From Puia sp963703355 (GTDB lineage Bacteria; Bacteroidota; Bacteroidia; Chitinophagales; Chitinophagaceae): a stretch of DNA of 64,000 bases. The notes below the pieces were generated by a model. The model was not told the origin of the DNA. It saw only the letters and a list, made by a program, of their open reading frames with translations, and did no database searches. Made by a program: the position numbers and the translations under genes. Numbering within the stretch: position 1 is the first letter of the stretch; every line of letters starts with the position of its first letter. This document shows positions 51,817-60,841 of the stretch, piece after piece. Where the stretch lies: contig OY969813.1 of assembly GCA_963703355.1 (NCBI GenBank), forward strand, positions 3,410,001 through 3,474,000, given 5' to 3'.

Positions 51817-54237
51817 ATGAATAGAACGATTCATAGAACAGGACAACAATTAATTTTAAGTACACGTGCACTTATCATCCTGGGATCTCTTTGTTTTTCA
51901 TCAACGGTATATTCTCAAAATACGTCGCTGGCTAAAAGCACGGTGGACGATTTCAACCAATATAAAAGTCAATACGTTCAGGAAAAATTATACGTGCACA
52001 CTGATAAGGATTCTTACGTAACCAGAGAGATTTGCTGGTTTCGTATATATTATATGGAGGCGTTTATGAACGCCCCCACGAATATCAGTTCAATCGCCTA
52101 CGTGGAATTATTGGATAAAAAAAATCAACCGGTAATACAGCAAAAAGTATCATTAAAACCCGGCGAGTCTTTCGGTTCATTTACTATCCCTACAGATTTA
52201 GCTTCGGGTACTTATACTTTCAGGGCGTATACAAACTGGATGAAAAATTTCGGACCTGATTACTTTTTTGAAAAAGCGATACGCATTATTAATCCGAAAA
52301 ATCTCTCTCCGGATTCAACCATCGTTAAACTCAAAAAATATGATGCACAGTTTTTCCCGGAAGGAGGAAATCTGGTTCAGGAAATTGAATCAAAAGTAGG
52401 CTTTCGGGTTACCGACGCTTACGGAAAAGGTCTTGTATTTGAAGGCATGATCTTAAACAGGAATGGTGATACTGTTGCCAGGTTTCGTCCGTTACACATG
52501 GGTCTTGGTAATTTCATGATGACGCCAGCACAGGGGCAGTCTTATAAAGCCGTTATCCGTTTTCCGCAGGGTGAAACGATTACCAAAGATTTGCCGGCAC
52601 CTTATGCGAGTGGTTATGTTATCAGCCTTTCGAAAACCAATGATGCAAAAGTCACGCTGAATGTTCACTCAACTACCGATATAGATGATCAGGACGTTTA
52701 CCTCGTTGTACATGGACAGCGTGGTATTTTACCAGTTAAAACAGGAAAACTCGCCGGACATAGTTTTTCGTTTGTAGTGGATCCCGGCGAACTGGAAGAC
52801 GGAATTTCACAATTCACGTTAATCAACAGCGGAGGTCAGCCGGTTTGCGAACGTTTATTTTTTAAATATCCGGGGAAAAATCTGGTAATATCAGCACAAA
52901 CAGAAGCTGAATATGGTATCAGGAAAAAAGTAAATCTTGATTTATCGGTAGCTGATCAATCAGGTAAACCCGCGTTAGCTGATATGTCGGTGGCAGTTTA
53001 CAGGTTGGATTCTTTACAGGAAATCGACGAAACAGACATTCGCAATTATCTTTATTTGACGGCCAATCTGGGTCAATTTGAGTCTCCTGCTTTTTATTTT
53101 CAGGATGGAGGAAAATCCAGGGAAGAAGACATGGAAAATCTTATGTTAACCCATGGGTGGAGGAGGTTTAACTGGAGAGATATATTGCAACATAAACCAA
53201 TAACAACGGAATTTACTCCGGAATTCAATGGCCATATCATCGTGGGCAAACTGGTGAATGGCAAATCCGGCGGGCCGGTCCCTTTTGAAGCTGTGTATTT
53301 ATCCGTTCCGTCTAAAAGAACGCAATTTCGTCCCACATTCAGCGATAGCGCGGGACGTATTAAATTTGAAATAGTAAAATTTTATGGATCTCAGGATATT
53401 ATTGTACAGACCAATCCAAAGGAAGACAGCCTTTCGCATATAGAAATTACCAATCCGTTTTCACAGAAATATTCCGCAAATATTTTTCCTGATTTTCCTA
53501 TTCCGTCAAAATTTTCACCCACCCTGCTGGATCAAAGTATTCATGAACAGGTTCAGCGTGTTTACACCGGATCGCAATTAAGTCAGTTTGATGTGCAATA
53601 TGCAGATTCAAATCCGCTGTACATGACACCCGACGAAAAATATGTACTGGATGACTATACCCGGTTTCAGACCATGGAGGAAGTATTGAGGGAATACGTT
53701 CGTTCGATGAAAGTGATCAGACGTCGCGACAATTTCCAATTGTATTTAGTGGATAATCCCGATCAGGGATTTTTTCCTGATGAACCGTTGATATTGATAG
53801 ACGGGGTTCCTTATTTTAATAGCAATGAATTGATTCAACAGGATCCTCTGAAGATTCGCCGGCTTGATTTGATTAACAGACAATATCTGGTAGGGTACCA
53901 GACTTATCCGGGAATCATTAATCTGACAACCTATCGGGGCGACCTGGAGGGTATCTGGCTTGATCCTCACGCGCTGGTACTGGACTATCCAGGCATACCC
54001 GGAGAAAGAGAATTTTTCTCACCTCAATACGAAACGGAGCAACAGATAAATAGTCGTATGCCGGACTATAGAACACTGCTCGACTGGGTTCCGCAAATAA
54101 AATCCGGTATCGGTGGAAAAGCGGCATTGAGTTTTTACACTTCCGACCTTCCGGGAAAATATGTACTGTCGGTACAGGGACTTTCTTCATCTGGAGAACC
54201 TGGCAGCAGATTGATATTCTTTAACGTCAAAAAATAA
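51817..54237 (+). CDS. Exported MG2-type protein with a plug-like C-terminal domain
   Basis: About 806 residues from the ATG at 51817; a TTG at 51787 adds ten residues and overlaps DUF4249. Signal peptide ends VYSQ. An MG2-like domain of the alpha-2-macroglobulin kind spans about 40-150 (KLYVHTDKDSYVTREICWF). More beta domains follow. Residues about 660-740 look like a TonB-receptor plug: LILIDGVPYF...LKIRRLDLINRQYLVG...GIINLTTYRG, but no barrel follows. It is probably a periplasmic or surface accessory of the receptor operon. It ends on the base before the convergent MFS gene. Confidence 0.82.
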   Translation: MNRTIHRTGQQLILSTRALIILGSLCFSSTVYSQNTSLAKSTVDDFNQYKSQYVQEKLYVHTDKDSYVTREICWFRIYYMEAFMNAPTNISSIAYVELLDKKNQPVIQQKVSLKPGESFGSFTIPTDLASGTYTFRAYTNWMKNFGPDYFFEKAIRIINPKNLSPDSTIVKLKKYDAQFFPEGGNLVQEIESKVGFRVTDAYGKGLVFEGMILNRNGDTVARFRPLHMGLGNFMMTPAQGQSYKAVIRFPQGETITKDLPAPYASGYVISLSKTNDAKVTLNVHSTTDIDDQDVYLVVHGQRGILPVKTGKLAGHSFSFVVDPGELEDGISQFTLINSGGQPVCERLFFKYPGKNLVISAQTEAEYGIRKKVNLDLSVADQSGKPALADMSVAVYRLDSLQEIDETDIRNYLYLTANLGQFESPAFYFQDGGKSREEDMENLMLTHGWRRFNWRDILQHKPITTEFTPEFNGHIIVGKLVNGKSGGPVPFEAVYLSVPSKRTQFRPTFSDSAGRIKFEIVKFYGSQDIIVQTNPKEDSLSHIEITNPFSQKYSANIFPDFPIPSKFSPTLLDQSIHEQVQRVYTGSQLSQFDVQYADSNPLYMTPDEKYVLDDYTRFQTMEEVLREYVRSMKVIRRRDNFQLYLVDNPDQGFFPDEPLILIDGVPYFNSNELIQQDPLKIRRLDLINRQYLVGYQTYPGIINLTTYRGDLEGIWLDPHALVLDYPGIPGEREFFSPQYETEQQINSRMPDYRTLLDWVPQIKSGIGGKAALSFYTSDLPGKYVLSVQGLSSSGEPGSRLIFFNVKK

Positions 54238-55485
54238 CTATTCCATCTGCGGTGACGGAGTTAATTTCTTTCCGCCAATATTTGGAAGGAAACCCGTAAG
54301 CAAACCGATGAGAGGAAGAAATGCGCAAACCTGGTACACATAGATGATTCCTCTGTGATCAGCCAGTACACCGAGCAGGGCAGATCCCAACCCGCCCATT
54401 CCGAAAGCGAATCCAAAAAATAGCCCAGAAATCATTCCAATCTTGCCCGGCAATAATTCCTGAGCGTACACCAGGATAGCAGAAAATGCGGAAGCCAGAA
54501 CTACACCGATGATTACAGTCAGGACCGCCGTCCAGAATAAATTGGCATGCGGCAGCAGTAAGGTAAATGGGGCAACTCCCAAAATAGAAAACCAGATTAC
54601 GTATTTGCGACCGAATCGGTCACCAAGCGGACCGCCCAATAAAGTGCCCGCAGCGACGGAAAAAGAAAATAAAAATAAAAACATCTGCGCATGCTGAACC
54701 GATACATTGAATTTTTCTATCATGTAAAAAGTCAGATAACTTACCATGGATGCCAGATAAAAATATTTTGAAAAAATCAGGACCAGCAGAATGAGGATAG
54801 ACAGAACGATTTTCTTTTTTGAGAGAAATAAATTTTCTTCCTTCGTCTTTTTATTTTTTTGTTTAAAGGCATGGATATTCTGTTTGTACCAGCGACCTAC
54901 AAATACCAGCACACCGATTGCAATTAATGGTAAAATAGAAAACCAGCCGATACTTGACTGACCCATCGGAACGATTATCAGGGCTGCCAACAATGGACCA
55001 AGAGAGGAACCTGCATTGCCCCCTACCTGAAATATGGATTGTGCGAGGCCGCGCTTGCCCCCCGAAGCCATATAGGCAACTTTAGATGCTTCGGGGTGAA
55101 AAATGGAAGAGCCAATGCCGATGAGGGCTACGGATACCAACAATACCTGAAAGTTTGCAGCCTGTGACATGGAAATTAAACCTATCAATGTAAATCCCAT
55201 GCTCGTTGCAAGAGAAAAAGGTTTTGGACGACGATCCGTATAGGAACCTACCAGGGGTTGTAAAAGGGAAGCCGCCAATTGAAAAGTGAGTGTTATCAGT
55301 CCGATCTGCGCGAAATTTAAATGAAAATTTGTTTTTACCAGCGGATATACGGCAGGGATTAAAGACTGTATCGTGTCATTTAACAAGTGGGACAAACTAA
55401 TCATCAGTAAAATAGGGTATACCGTCGACGTAAATGCCGGAGTGGAACTGAGTTTACTAATTTGATTTTGCATTGGTTTTTGCAT
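54238..55485 (-). CDS. MFS transporter, fosmidomycin-resistance (Fsr)-like
   Basis: 415 residues with about twelve membrane helices. SHLLNDTIQSLIPAVYPLVK at the start and FHPEASKVAYMASGGKRGLAQSIFQVGGNAG in the first half match the Fsr family, where the latter segment is highly conserved. Members export fosmidomycin or similar anionic compounds; the natural substrate is usually unknown. A candidate promoter sits just upstream and suggests a leaderless start near the second Met. The gene is single, with an adjacent convergent neighbour. Confidence 0.87.
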   Translation of the reverse strand: MQKPMQNQISKLSSTPAFTSTVYPILLMISLSHLLNDTIQSLIPAVYPLVKTNFHLNFAQIGLITLTFQLAASLLQPLVGSYTDRRPKPFSLATSMGFTLIGLISMSQAANFQVLLVSVALIGIGSSIFHPEASKVAYMASGGKRGLAQSIFQVGGNAGSSLGPLLAALIIVPMGQSSIGWFSILPLIAIGVLVFVGRWYKQNIHAFKQKNKKTKEENLFLSKKKIVLSILILLVLIFSKYFYLASMVSYLTFYMIEKFNVSVQHAQMFLFLFSFSVAAGTLLGGPLGDRFGRKYVIWFSILGVAPFTLLLPHANLFWTAVLTVIIGVVLASAFSAILVYAQELLPGKIGMISGLFFGFAFGMGGLGSALLGVLADHRGIIYVYQVCAFLPLIGLLTGFLPNIGGKKLTPSPQME

Positions 55486-55490
55486 GAAGA

Positions 55491-55521
55491 CAACTTTATT
55501 CTTCGGTGATCAGACCGCAAG
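55491..55521 (-). promoter_or_regulatory. Candidate promoter of the Fsr-like MFS gene
   Basis: On the minus strand CTTG (55521-55518) and TAAAGTTG (55498-55491) are 19 bases apart. Both differ from TTTG and TAnnTTTG by one base. Transcription would begin at about the annotated start codon. Confidence 0.35.
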
Positions 55522-55581
55522 TTAAATGAGTTGTAGGATTCTACATTGAAATCAAATCGGCGTTTATATTTTAGCAAACAT

Positions 55582-55589
55582 TATTTTTG
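55582..55589 (+). promoter_or_regulatory. Candidate -7 element of the beta-lactamase-like gene
   Basis: TATTTTTG matches TAnnTTTG exactly. It lies 20 bases before the ATG at 55609, which supports that start over the in-frame ATG at 55591 and the start at 55546. No clear -33 box was found. Confidence 0.3.
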
Positions 55590-55608
55590 CATGTCTCAAA
55601 GGCAACTA

Positions 55609-56505
55609 ATGAAAAAACTGTTTGGTTTCTTATTTTCATTTGTATTGGTAACTGCATATGCTCAAAAAACTGATAAAGATCTTCAGAAACAAATAACTGA
55701 TTTAGTAAGAGGGTATCACGGCACAGTGGGTATCTATGTTCATGATCTGAAAAAAGACAGAATTGCTTATTTCAATGCAGATTCCATTTTTCCGACGGCG
55801 AGTATTGTAAAGATTCCAATCATGATCGGCATCATGAGTAAGATTCAGCACAGGGAACTTGATTTTCATCAGGTGATGATTTATAAAGACACATTCAACT
55901 ACGATCCGGGAGAAGATGTACTGGCATCTTTTAAACGGGATGAAAAAATTCAACTGAGCAAGCTGATGCTTCTTTCAATTTCGTTGAGTGATAATACAGC
56001 CAGTCTCATGTTACAGGGCATTGCCGGGGGCGGCATTCGTATCAATGAAATTATGGACAGCCTGGGTTATACCTTTACGAGAGTCAATAGTCGTACACCA
56101 GGCCGCGAGCAGGATCGAAGCATATATGGCTGGGGCCAAACGACGCCGCGCGAAATTGCCAGACTGATGGAACAGATTGCGGACGGGAAAGTACTGAGTC
56201 AGCGCAGCAGTGACCGAATGTTGAGAACGTTGGGCAGACAATATTGGGATGAAGATGCGATATCACAAATACCGCCCAATATTTATGTGGCTTCGAAAAG
56301 TGGCGCTTTGGATGAATGCAGAAATGAAGTTTTATATGTGAATGCACCTCACCCTTATATCTTCAGCATCTTCACAAAAAACAATACGGACCAGAGTTGG
56401 GAATATAACAATGAAGCCTGGGTGCTTACACGGAGATTGTCAGCATTGTTGTTCAGGTATTACAATCCCGATATTAAATGGGATGCGGAACCGTTCACGA
56501 AGTGA
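55609..56505 (+). CDS. Class A beta-lactamase-like exported serine hydrolase
   Basis: About 298 residues from the ATG at 55609, which places a signal peptide ending AYAQ at the N-terminus. Motifs: Ser65-Ile-Val-Lys68, Ser127-Asp-Asn129 and Lys230-Ser-Gly232, the three class A elements (PFAM Beta-lactamase2). The usual omega-loop ExxLN is replaced by TPGREQDR, so the deacylating Glu is uncertain and resistance activity is not assured. It could act on peptidoglycan or other amides. The stop codon TGA is part of a mirrored 21-bp repeat; the following gene is convergent. Confidence 0.87.
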   Translation: MKKLFGFLFSFVLVTAYAQKTDKDLQKQITDLVRGYHGTVGIYVHDLKKDRIAYFNADSIFPTASIVKIPIMIGIMSKIQHRELDFHQVMIYKDTFNYDPGEDVLASFKRDEKIQLSKLMLLSISLSDNTASLMLQGIAGGGIRINEIMDSLGYTFTRVNSRTPGREQDRSIYGWGQTTPREIARLMEQIADGKVLSQRSSDRMLRTLGRQYWDEDAISQIPPNIYVASKSGALDECRNEVLYVNAPHPYIFSIFTKNNTDQSWEYNNEAWVLTRRLSALLFRYYNPDIKWDAEPFTK

Positions 56506-56611
56506 TGGGTTATGAGTTATGGGATATGGGTTATGGTGAACTGTTTCTCATATCCCATAACCCATCACTTATATCCCATAACCCATCACTCATATCCCAT
56601 AACCCTTACAC
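56502..56611. repeat. Inverted array of 21-bp CATATCCCATAACCCATCACT units
   Basis: Three direct 21-base units occupy 56549-56611: CATATCCCATAACCCATCACT, TATATCCCATAACCCATCACT and a diverged CATATCCCATAACCCTTACAC. On the left, 56502-56536 holds the reverse complement in rearranged form (GTGATGGGTTATG, TTATGGGATATG, GGTTATGG). The array runs from the stop codon of the beta-lactamase-like gene to that of the D-amino-acid enzyme. Confidence 0.9.
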
Positions 56612-57712
56612 GTTAATCGCCCGATCACGTGCAATTACTTTCCAGGAATCTGTTATCCGGTTATTTTTAACTATGAGTGCTTTTTCATAAAGAGCCACCG
56701 ACGGACAGATATGCCAGGGCACTCCATAAAGCAGATCTCCGATCTTATACTTGCTGCTGTCAGGGACTTCCACCACAAGATGTTCTTCACTTTGTGCGAT
56801 GGGGATTGCGTTTTCCCGGTTCAAAAAAAATATGCGCGGTAAGGGAGTTTCAGCTGCCACAGATTTATGACCGAGATCGACGCAAATCTTGTCAGATGTC
56901 GGAATGGAAATGACTCTGCAAACCAGAAGAGCTGCCCACTCAAAAGGCTGTTCCGGAATTTGTTCTGCATTTCCTTTGTCCCAGAAAATGAAAGTTCCCG
57001 GACTGCATTCGCGATCACCGGCAGCTGCATGAATAAAACAGGTCGGTGAACCGCCCGCTATCAGTGTAATGGGGTGACCAGCAATTTTTTCTATAGCGCG
57101 TTTTAATTTTAGTACGGGTTCAAAAGCCAGAAGGCAATTTTCAGTTCGTAATTTCAAATCCCTGACTTTGAGATGCCCGTCATAGGCGTGCAGTCCCAGA
57201 ACGGTAACAGAAGGGAGCGTGATCATTTGCGAATATAAGTCCAGCGCTTTCTCCGCGATAACACCCGTTCTGTTCATACCTACATTCAAATCGATATAAA
57301 CAAAAGCTTTCAATTTTGCACTGGTGAATAAACCGGAAATCAATTGTGCATTTTCGAATTGGTCGATCAGAAAAGAAAAACGGGAAGAAGGATATTTTTC
57401 AATCAGTTTAATGAATCTTTGAATTTTCGGACCATTCACGGCATAGGCGAGCAGGATATCAGGAGCTTTTATCATGGCCAGCATTTCCGCTTCTCCGATG
57501 GTAGCCGCTTTAAATTTATTGATGCCAGTTTCCATCATCATACTGGACACTTCCGCAATCTTATTGGTTTTTACATGTGGCCGTAGAAACTTAACATCGA
57601 TTATTTCAATTAGCTTACTGATATTTTCTTTCACTCTTGCAGGGTAAATCAATAAAGCCGGCGAATCGTATTCATTTATATTTTCAACCTCGTACCATAA
57701 TTTTTGTTTCAT
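56606..57712 (-). CDS. D-threonine aldolase/D-serine dehydratase family PLP enzyme
   Basis: About 368 residues from the ATG at 57712; starts at 57748 or 57775 add unlikely sequence. PLP-binding Lys48 lies in RPHVKTNK of the alanine-racemase-like barrel. The metal pair near the C-terminus reads His334-Ile-Cys336 (PWHICPSV). D-serine dehydratases of the DSD1 type use His-x-Cys for zinc, whereas D-threonine aldolases use His-x-Asp, so dehydratase activity (D-serine to pyruvate and ammonia) is favoured. It follows RidA and a GntP permease on the same strand, which supports this reading. Confidence 0.85.
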   Translation of the reverse strand: MKQKLWYEVENINEYDSPALLIYPARVKENISKLIEIIDVKFLRPHVKTNKIAEVSSMMMETGINKFKAATIGEAEMLAMIKAPDILLAYAVNGPKIQRFIKLIEKYPSSRFSFLIDQFENAQLISGLFTSAKLKAFVYIDLNVGMNRTGVIAEKALDLYSQMITLPSVTVLGLHAYDGHLKVRDLKLRTENCLLAFEPVLKLKRAIEKIAGHPITLIAGGSPTCFIHAAAGDRECSPGTFIFWDKGNAEQIPEQPFEWAALLVCRVISIPTSDKICVDLGHKSVAAETPLPRIFFLNRENAIPIAQSEEHLVVEVPDSSKYKIGDLLYGVPWHICPSVALYEKALIVKNNRITDSWKVIARDRAINV

Positions 57713-57793
57713 AAGAAAAATTTCATTTCCAAATTGCCGCTGCCTCATTCCATTTTCACTTTCCTGTATTTTCACAAGTGCACATTAATCACA

Positions 57794-58258
57794 TTACGAA
57801 GTGAGTTCAAACATCGCTTCAATTTCCACCGGAATGTTGTCGGGTAAAGTGCCCATCCCCACTGCACTTCTCACGCCTATTCCATTTTCTTTTCCCCAGA
57901 CTTCGGCAAACAATTCGCTGCATCCATTAATGATGTACGGATGTTTTTCGAATGAAGAATGAGCATTGACCATTCCCAGTACTTTGATCACGCGTTTGAT
58001 TTTATCCAGACTTCCCAAATGATGTTTTAGGGTCGACAATATCGCCAATCCAACCTGGCGCGCAGCAAGTTTGCCCTGCTCAGGATCGAGATCTACACCA
58101 ACGCGTCCCCTGATAAGTGTTTTATCAGGCAACAGGGGCCCATGACCGGATACATAACAATGTTTCCCATCGATCAGGAGCGGGATATATACACCAATCG
58201 GCGTTGGTGCAGGCGGCAGATCGAGATTTAGTTTTTTAAAATTTTCTTCAGCGGACAT
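57794..58258 (-). CDS. RidA/YjgF/UK114 family enamine deaminase
   Basis: 154 residues. The RidA trimer fold is seen with IPLLIDGKHCYVSGHGPLLPD, AILSTLKHHLGSLDKIKRVIKVLGMVN and the near-terminal RSAVGMGTLPDNIPVEIEAMF; the catalytic Arg is in VRSAVG. RidA hydrolyses 2-aminoacrylate, the product of PLP serine dehydratases. This fits its position between the GntP permease (8-base gap) and the D-serine dehydratase-like gene. Cytoplasmic. Confidence 0.9.
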   Translation of the reverse strand: MSAEENFKKLNLDLPPAPTPIGVYIPLLIDGKHCYVSGHGPLLPDKTLIRGRVGVDLDPEQGKLAARQVGLAILSTLKHHLGSLDKIKRVIKVLGMVNAHSSFEKHPYIINGCSELFAEVWGKENGIGVRSAVGMGTLPDNIPVEIEAMFELTS

Positions 58259-58266
58259 TTTTCAAA

Positions 58267-59586
58267 TTAATGAGATGTAAAAAAATAAATGAGTCCTACC
58301 ATCAGCAGGCCGACAACAGAAACAATCGTTTCCATAATGCTCCAGGTTTTGAGTGTTTCTTTAACGCTCAAATTAAAATATTCTTTGAACAGCCAGAATC
58401 CGGAATCGTTCACGTGTGAAAACATCAGACTTCCCGCACCTGTAGCCAGTACGATGAGGCTGGGGCTTATATGAGATCCTATAATCATGGGCGCGATCAT
58501 ACCGGCTGCGGTGAGTCCTGCTACCGTTGAAGAACCCAGACAAACGCGAATAAACGCGGCGATAAACCAGGCTGCCAGAATAGGATGCAGGTGCATTCCC
58601 ATCATAAGATGTGTTAACTGGGCAGCCGTTCCACTTTCCGTGAGTACTTGTTTTAATGCACCGGCACCTGCGATGATCAGTAATATCAGGGAGATGTCCT
58701 TTACAGCATTTCCCATGGAAATCATTGCGGGTTCCAGTTTCATTCCTCGTTTCAGTACCAACGAGTAAATCGCATAGGCCAGTGTCAACAGCAGCGCTAT
58801 GGATGCGTCTCCCAATACGTTGAAAATTTTTACGGGTACGGAGGTCACAGGCATGGTCAGGCGAAGTATGGTGGACGTTCCGATCAGTATTACAGGTAAC
58901 AATGCTGTGATAAAACTGTCTGCAACACCAGGTAATGCTTCTTCCGGAATGGGTTTCCCTGCAAATGTGGCAAGTGGTTTTCTGTTGTATTTTTTTAGTG
59001 TGCTGGCGAACAGGGGTCCTGCTATTATTACTGAAGGTATTGCGACGATAAATCCATACAACATGGTAAGTCCGAGGTCGGCATGATATTGCTGAATCAG
59101 GGCTACCGGGGAGGGATGCGGAGGCAGATAACCATGGGTAACGGAAAGTGATGCGAGCATCGGCAATCCGATATAGACTGCCGGAATATTGTATTTATAC
59201 GACAGCGTAATTATCAGCGGAACCATCAGCACAAATCCAATTCCGTAGAAAAGGGGTATGCCAACGATGAAAGCTGTTACTACAAGGGCCCAGACAAGAT
59301 ACTTTCTTCCAAACCATTTCATCAGGGCAGAAACGATTCGCTGAGCTGCACCATAGTCTGCAATCAGTTTACCCAACATCGCACCTACTACGAGGATCAC
59401 CAGCAGGGATCCAAGTAAATCACCCATTCCGGTTTGAACTGCGTGAGTAACCGAATCGATCGACATTCCATTCGCCAGGCCAATACCCATGGAAACGAGC
59501 AGGAAGGAAAGGAAAGCATTCAATTTTGCCCAGGTAGTTAGTAAAATCAGCAAAAGTATACCTGCAAGCAAAATCGCGAAAGACAT
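58267..59586 (-). CDS. GntP family permease (gluconate or D-serine:H+ symporter type)
   Basis: 439 residues, about twelve or more membrane helices. The segments GLANGMSIDSV, HVNDSGFWLFKEYF near the C-terminus and GYLPPHPSPVALI are diagnostic of GntP carriers. The family imports gluconate, but DsdX of E. coli is a GntP-type D-serine carrier. Next to RidA and a D-serine dehydratase-like enzyme the latter substrate is favoured, by inference. It is divergent from a membrane dipeptidase with a 37-base gap, so promoters must overlap. Confidence 0.9.
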   Translation of the reverse strand: MSFAILLAGILLLILLTTWAKLNAFLSFLLVSMGIGLANGMSIDSVTHAVQTGMGDLLGSLLVILVVGAMLGKLIADYGAAQRIVSALMKWFGRKYLVWALVVTAFIVGIPLFYGIGFVLMVPLIITLSYKYNIPAVYIGLPMLASLSVTHGYLPPHPSPVALIQQYHADLGLTMLYGFIVAIPSVIIAGPLFASTLKKYNRKPLATFAGKPIPEEALPGVADSFITALLPVILIGTSTILRLTMPVTSVPVKIFNVLGDASIALLLTLAYAIYSLVLKRGMKLEPAMISMGNAVKDISLILLIIAGAGALKQVLTESGTAAQLTHLMMGMHLHPILAAWFIAAFIRVCLGSSTVAGLTAAGMIAPMIIGSHISPSLIVLATGAGSLMFSHVNDSGFWLFKEYFNLSVKETLKTWSIMETIVSVVGLLMVGLIYFFTSH

Positions 59587-59623
59587 AACGGGTGTTTACG
59601 AATGAAGATACTAATTTGCAAAC

Positions 59624-60697
59624 ATGTTTATTGTGGACGCCCATCTGGACCTTGCCATGAATGCTATGGAATGGAACCGTGATTTGAAATTACCGGTTTC
59701 CAGTATTCGCGAACGCGAAAAAGGAATGAAAGACAAGCCTGACCGGGAAAGAAATACCGTTTCTCTTCCCGCCTTACGTGATGGTAAAATTGGCCTGGTA
59801 GTGGCGACCCAGATTGCAAGATTTGTTCGAAGAGGGAGTAGTCTGCCGGGATGGAATTCTCCTGAACAGGCCTGGGCTCAAACACAGGCGCAACTCGCAT
59901 GGTATCGTGCGATGATTGCAGAAGGAGAAATGGTGCAGATTACAGAAAATAAGTCACTTAACGAACAGGTGAAGATTTGGGAGGATAACACGAAACCTGA
60001 TGCGCAAAAACCCATCGGGTTTATTTTGAGTCTCGAGGGCGCAGATTCCCTGGTAAATCTTTCATACCTCGAAAAAGCATATGCTTACGGACTGAGAGCA
60101 TTGGGCCCGGCACATTATGGAGAAGGCCGGTATGCAGGTGGTACAGGTACAACTGAGGGATTTACTGAAACAGGGAAGTCGCTACTCAGAGAAATGGATT
60201 CGCTGCATATGATCCTGGACGTTACACACCTTACAGACATTGGATTCAGCGAGGCGATGGATATTTATAAGGGACCTGTATGGGCGAGCCATCACAATTG
60301 CCGGTCATTGGTAAATAATCAACGTCAGCTAACCGACGACCAAATAAAGATGCTGATAGAAAGAGGAGCCGTAATTGGCGGCGTGATGGATGCCTGGATG
60401 CTTACAGATGGCTGGATAAGGGGTCTGTCTATTCCAAAAGCAAGAGGTACAGATCTCAACAGCCTGATAGATAACTACGATCATATTTGCCAGATTGCTG
60501 GCAATTCCGATCATATTGCCATTGGCAGTGATCTGGATGGCGCTTTTGGTACCGAACAATCACCCGCTGACGTGGATACCATTGCAGATCTGCAAAAATT
60601 ACCTGAACTCCTGAGGCTAAGAGGATATTCCGGCGCAGATATTTCAAATATCCTGCATGGCAACTGGCTGAAATTCTTAAGAAATACCTGGAATTAA
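59624..60697 (+). CDS. Membrane dipeptidase (renal dipeptidase family, M19)
   Basis: 357 residues with zinc ligands: His7-x-Asp9 (VDAHLD) at the N-terminus, Glu in SLEGADS near 134, His in LDVTHLTD and His in ASHHNCRS, and Asp in GSDLDG. GYSGADISNILHGNWLKFL at the C-terminus is the conserved end. M19 peptidases cut dipeptides with D-residues at the C-terminal position readily. No signal peptide is seen, so it is cytoplasmic despite its family name. Divergent from the GntP-RidA-dehydratase genes, it could release the D-amino acid they use. Confidence 0.91.
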   Translation: MFIVDAHLDLAMNAMEWNRDLKLPVSSIREREKGMKDKPDRERNTVSLPALRDGKIGLVVATQIARFVRRGSSLPGWNSPEQAWAQTQAQLAWYRAMIAEGEMVQITENKSLNEQVKIWEDNTKPDAQKPIGFILSLEGADSLVNLSYLEKAYAYGLRALGPAHYGEGRYAGGTGTTEGFTETGKSLLREMDSLHMILDVTHLTDIGFSEAMDIYKGPVWASHHNCRSLVNNQRQLTDDQIKMLIERGAVIGGVMDAWMLTDGWIRGLSIPKARGTDLNSLIDNYDHICQIAGNSDHIAIGSDLDGAFGTEQSPADVDTIADLQKLPELLRLRGYSGADISNILHGNWLKFLRNTWN

Positions 60698-60762
60698 TAT
60701 ACACTTCAATAGAACAATCGGAGGCCGTTTATGTAATATTAAGATTTCTGTTACTTCAATAA

Positions 60763-60793
60763 TTTCATAGGTCTTCATACATGATTACATTTG
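60763..60793 (+). promoter_or_regulatory. Candidate promoter of the RND efflux operon
   Basis: TTTC at 60763-60766 and a perfect TACATTTG (TAnnTTTG) at 60786-60793 are 19 bases apart. The leader to the ATG at 60842 would be about 42 bases. Confidence 0.42.
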
Positions 60794-60841
60794 TGATCCT
60801 TAGATAATTAGCGACTGCTGCCCTTATTACAAAAAAAGCTT

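Noticed and set aside
55609..56505. Antibiotic-resistance beta-lactamase
   Set aside because: The class A motifs are present but the ExxLN Glu element is not clear, so resistance is not claimed.
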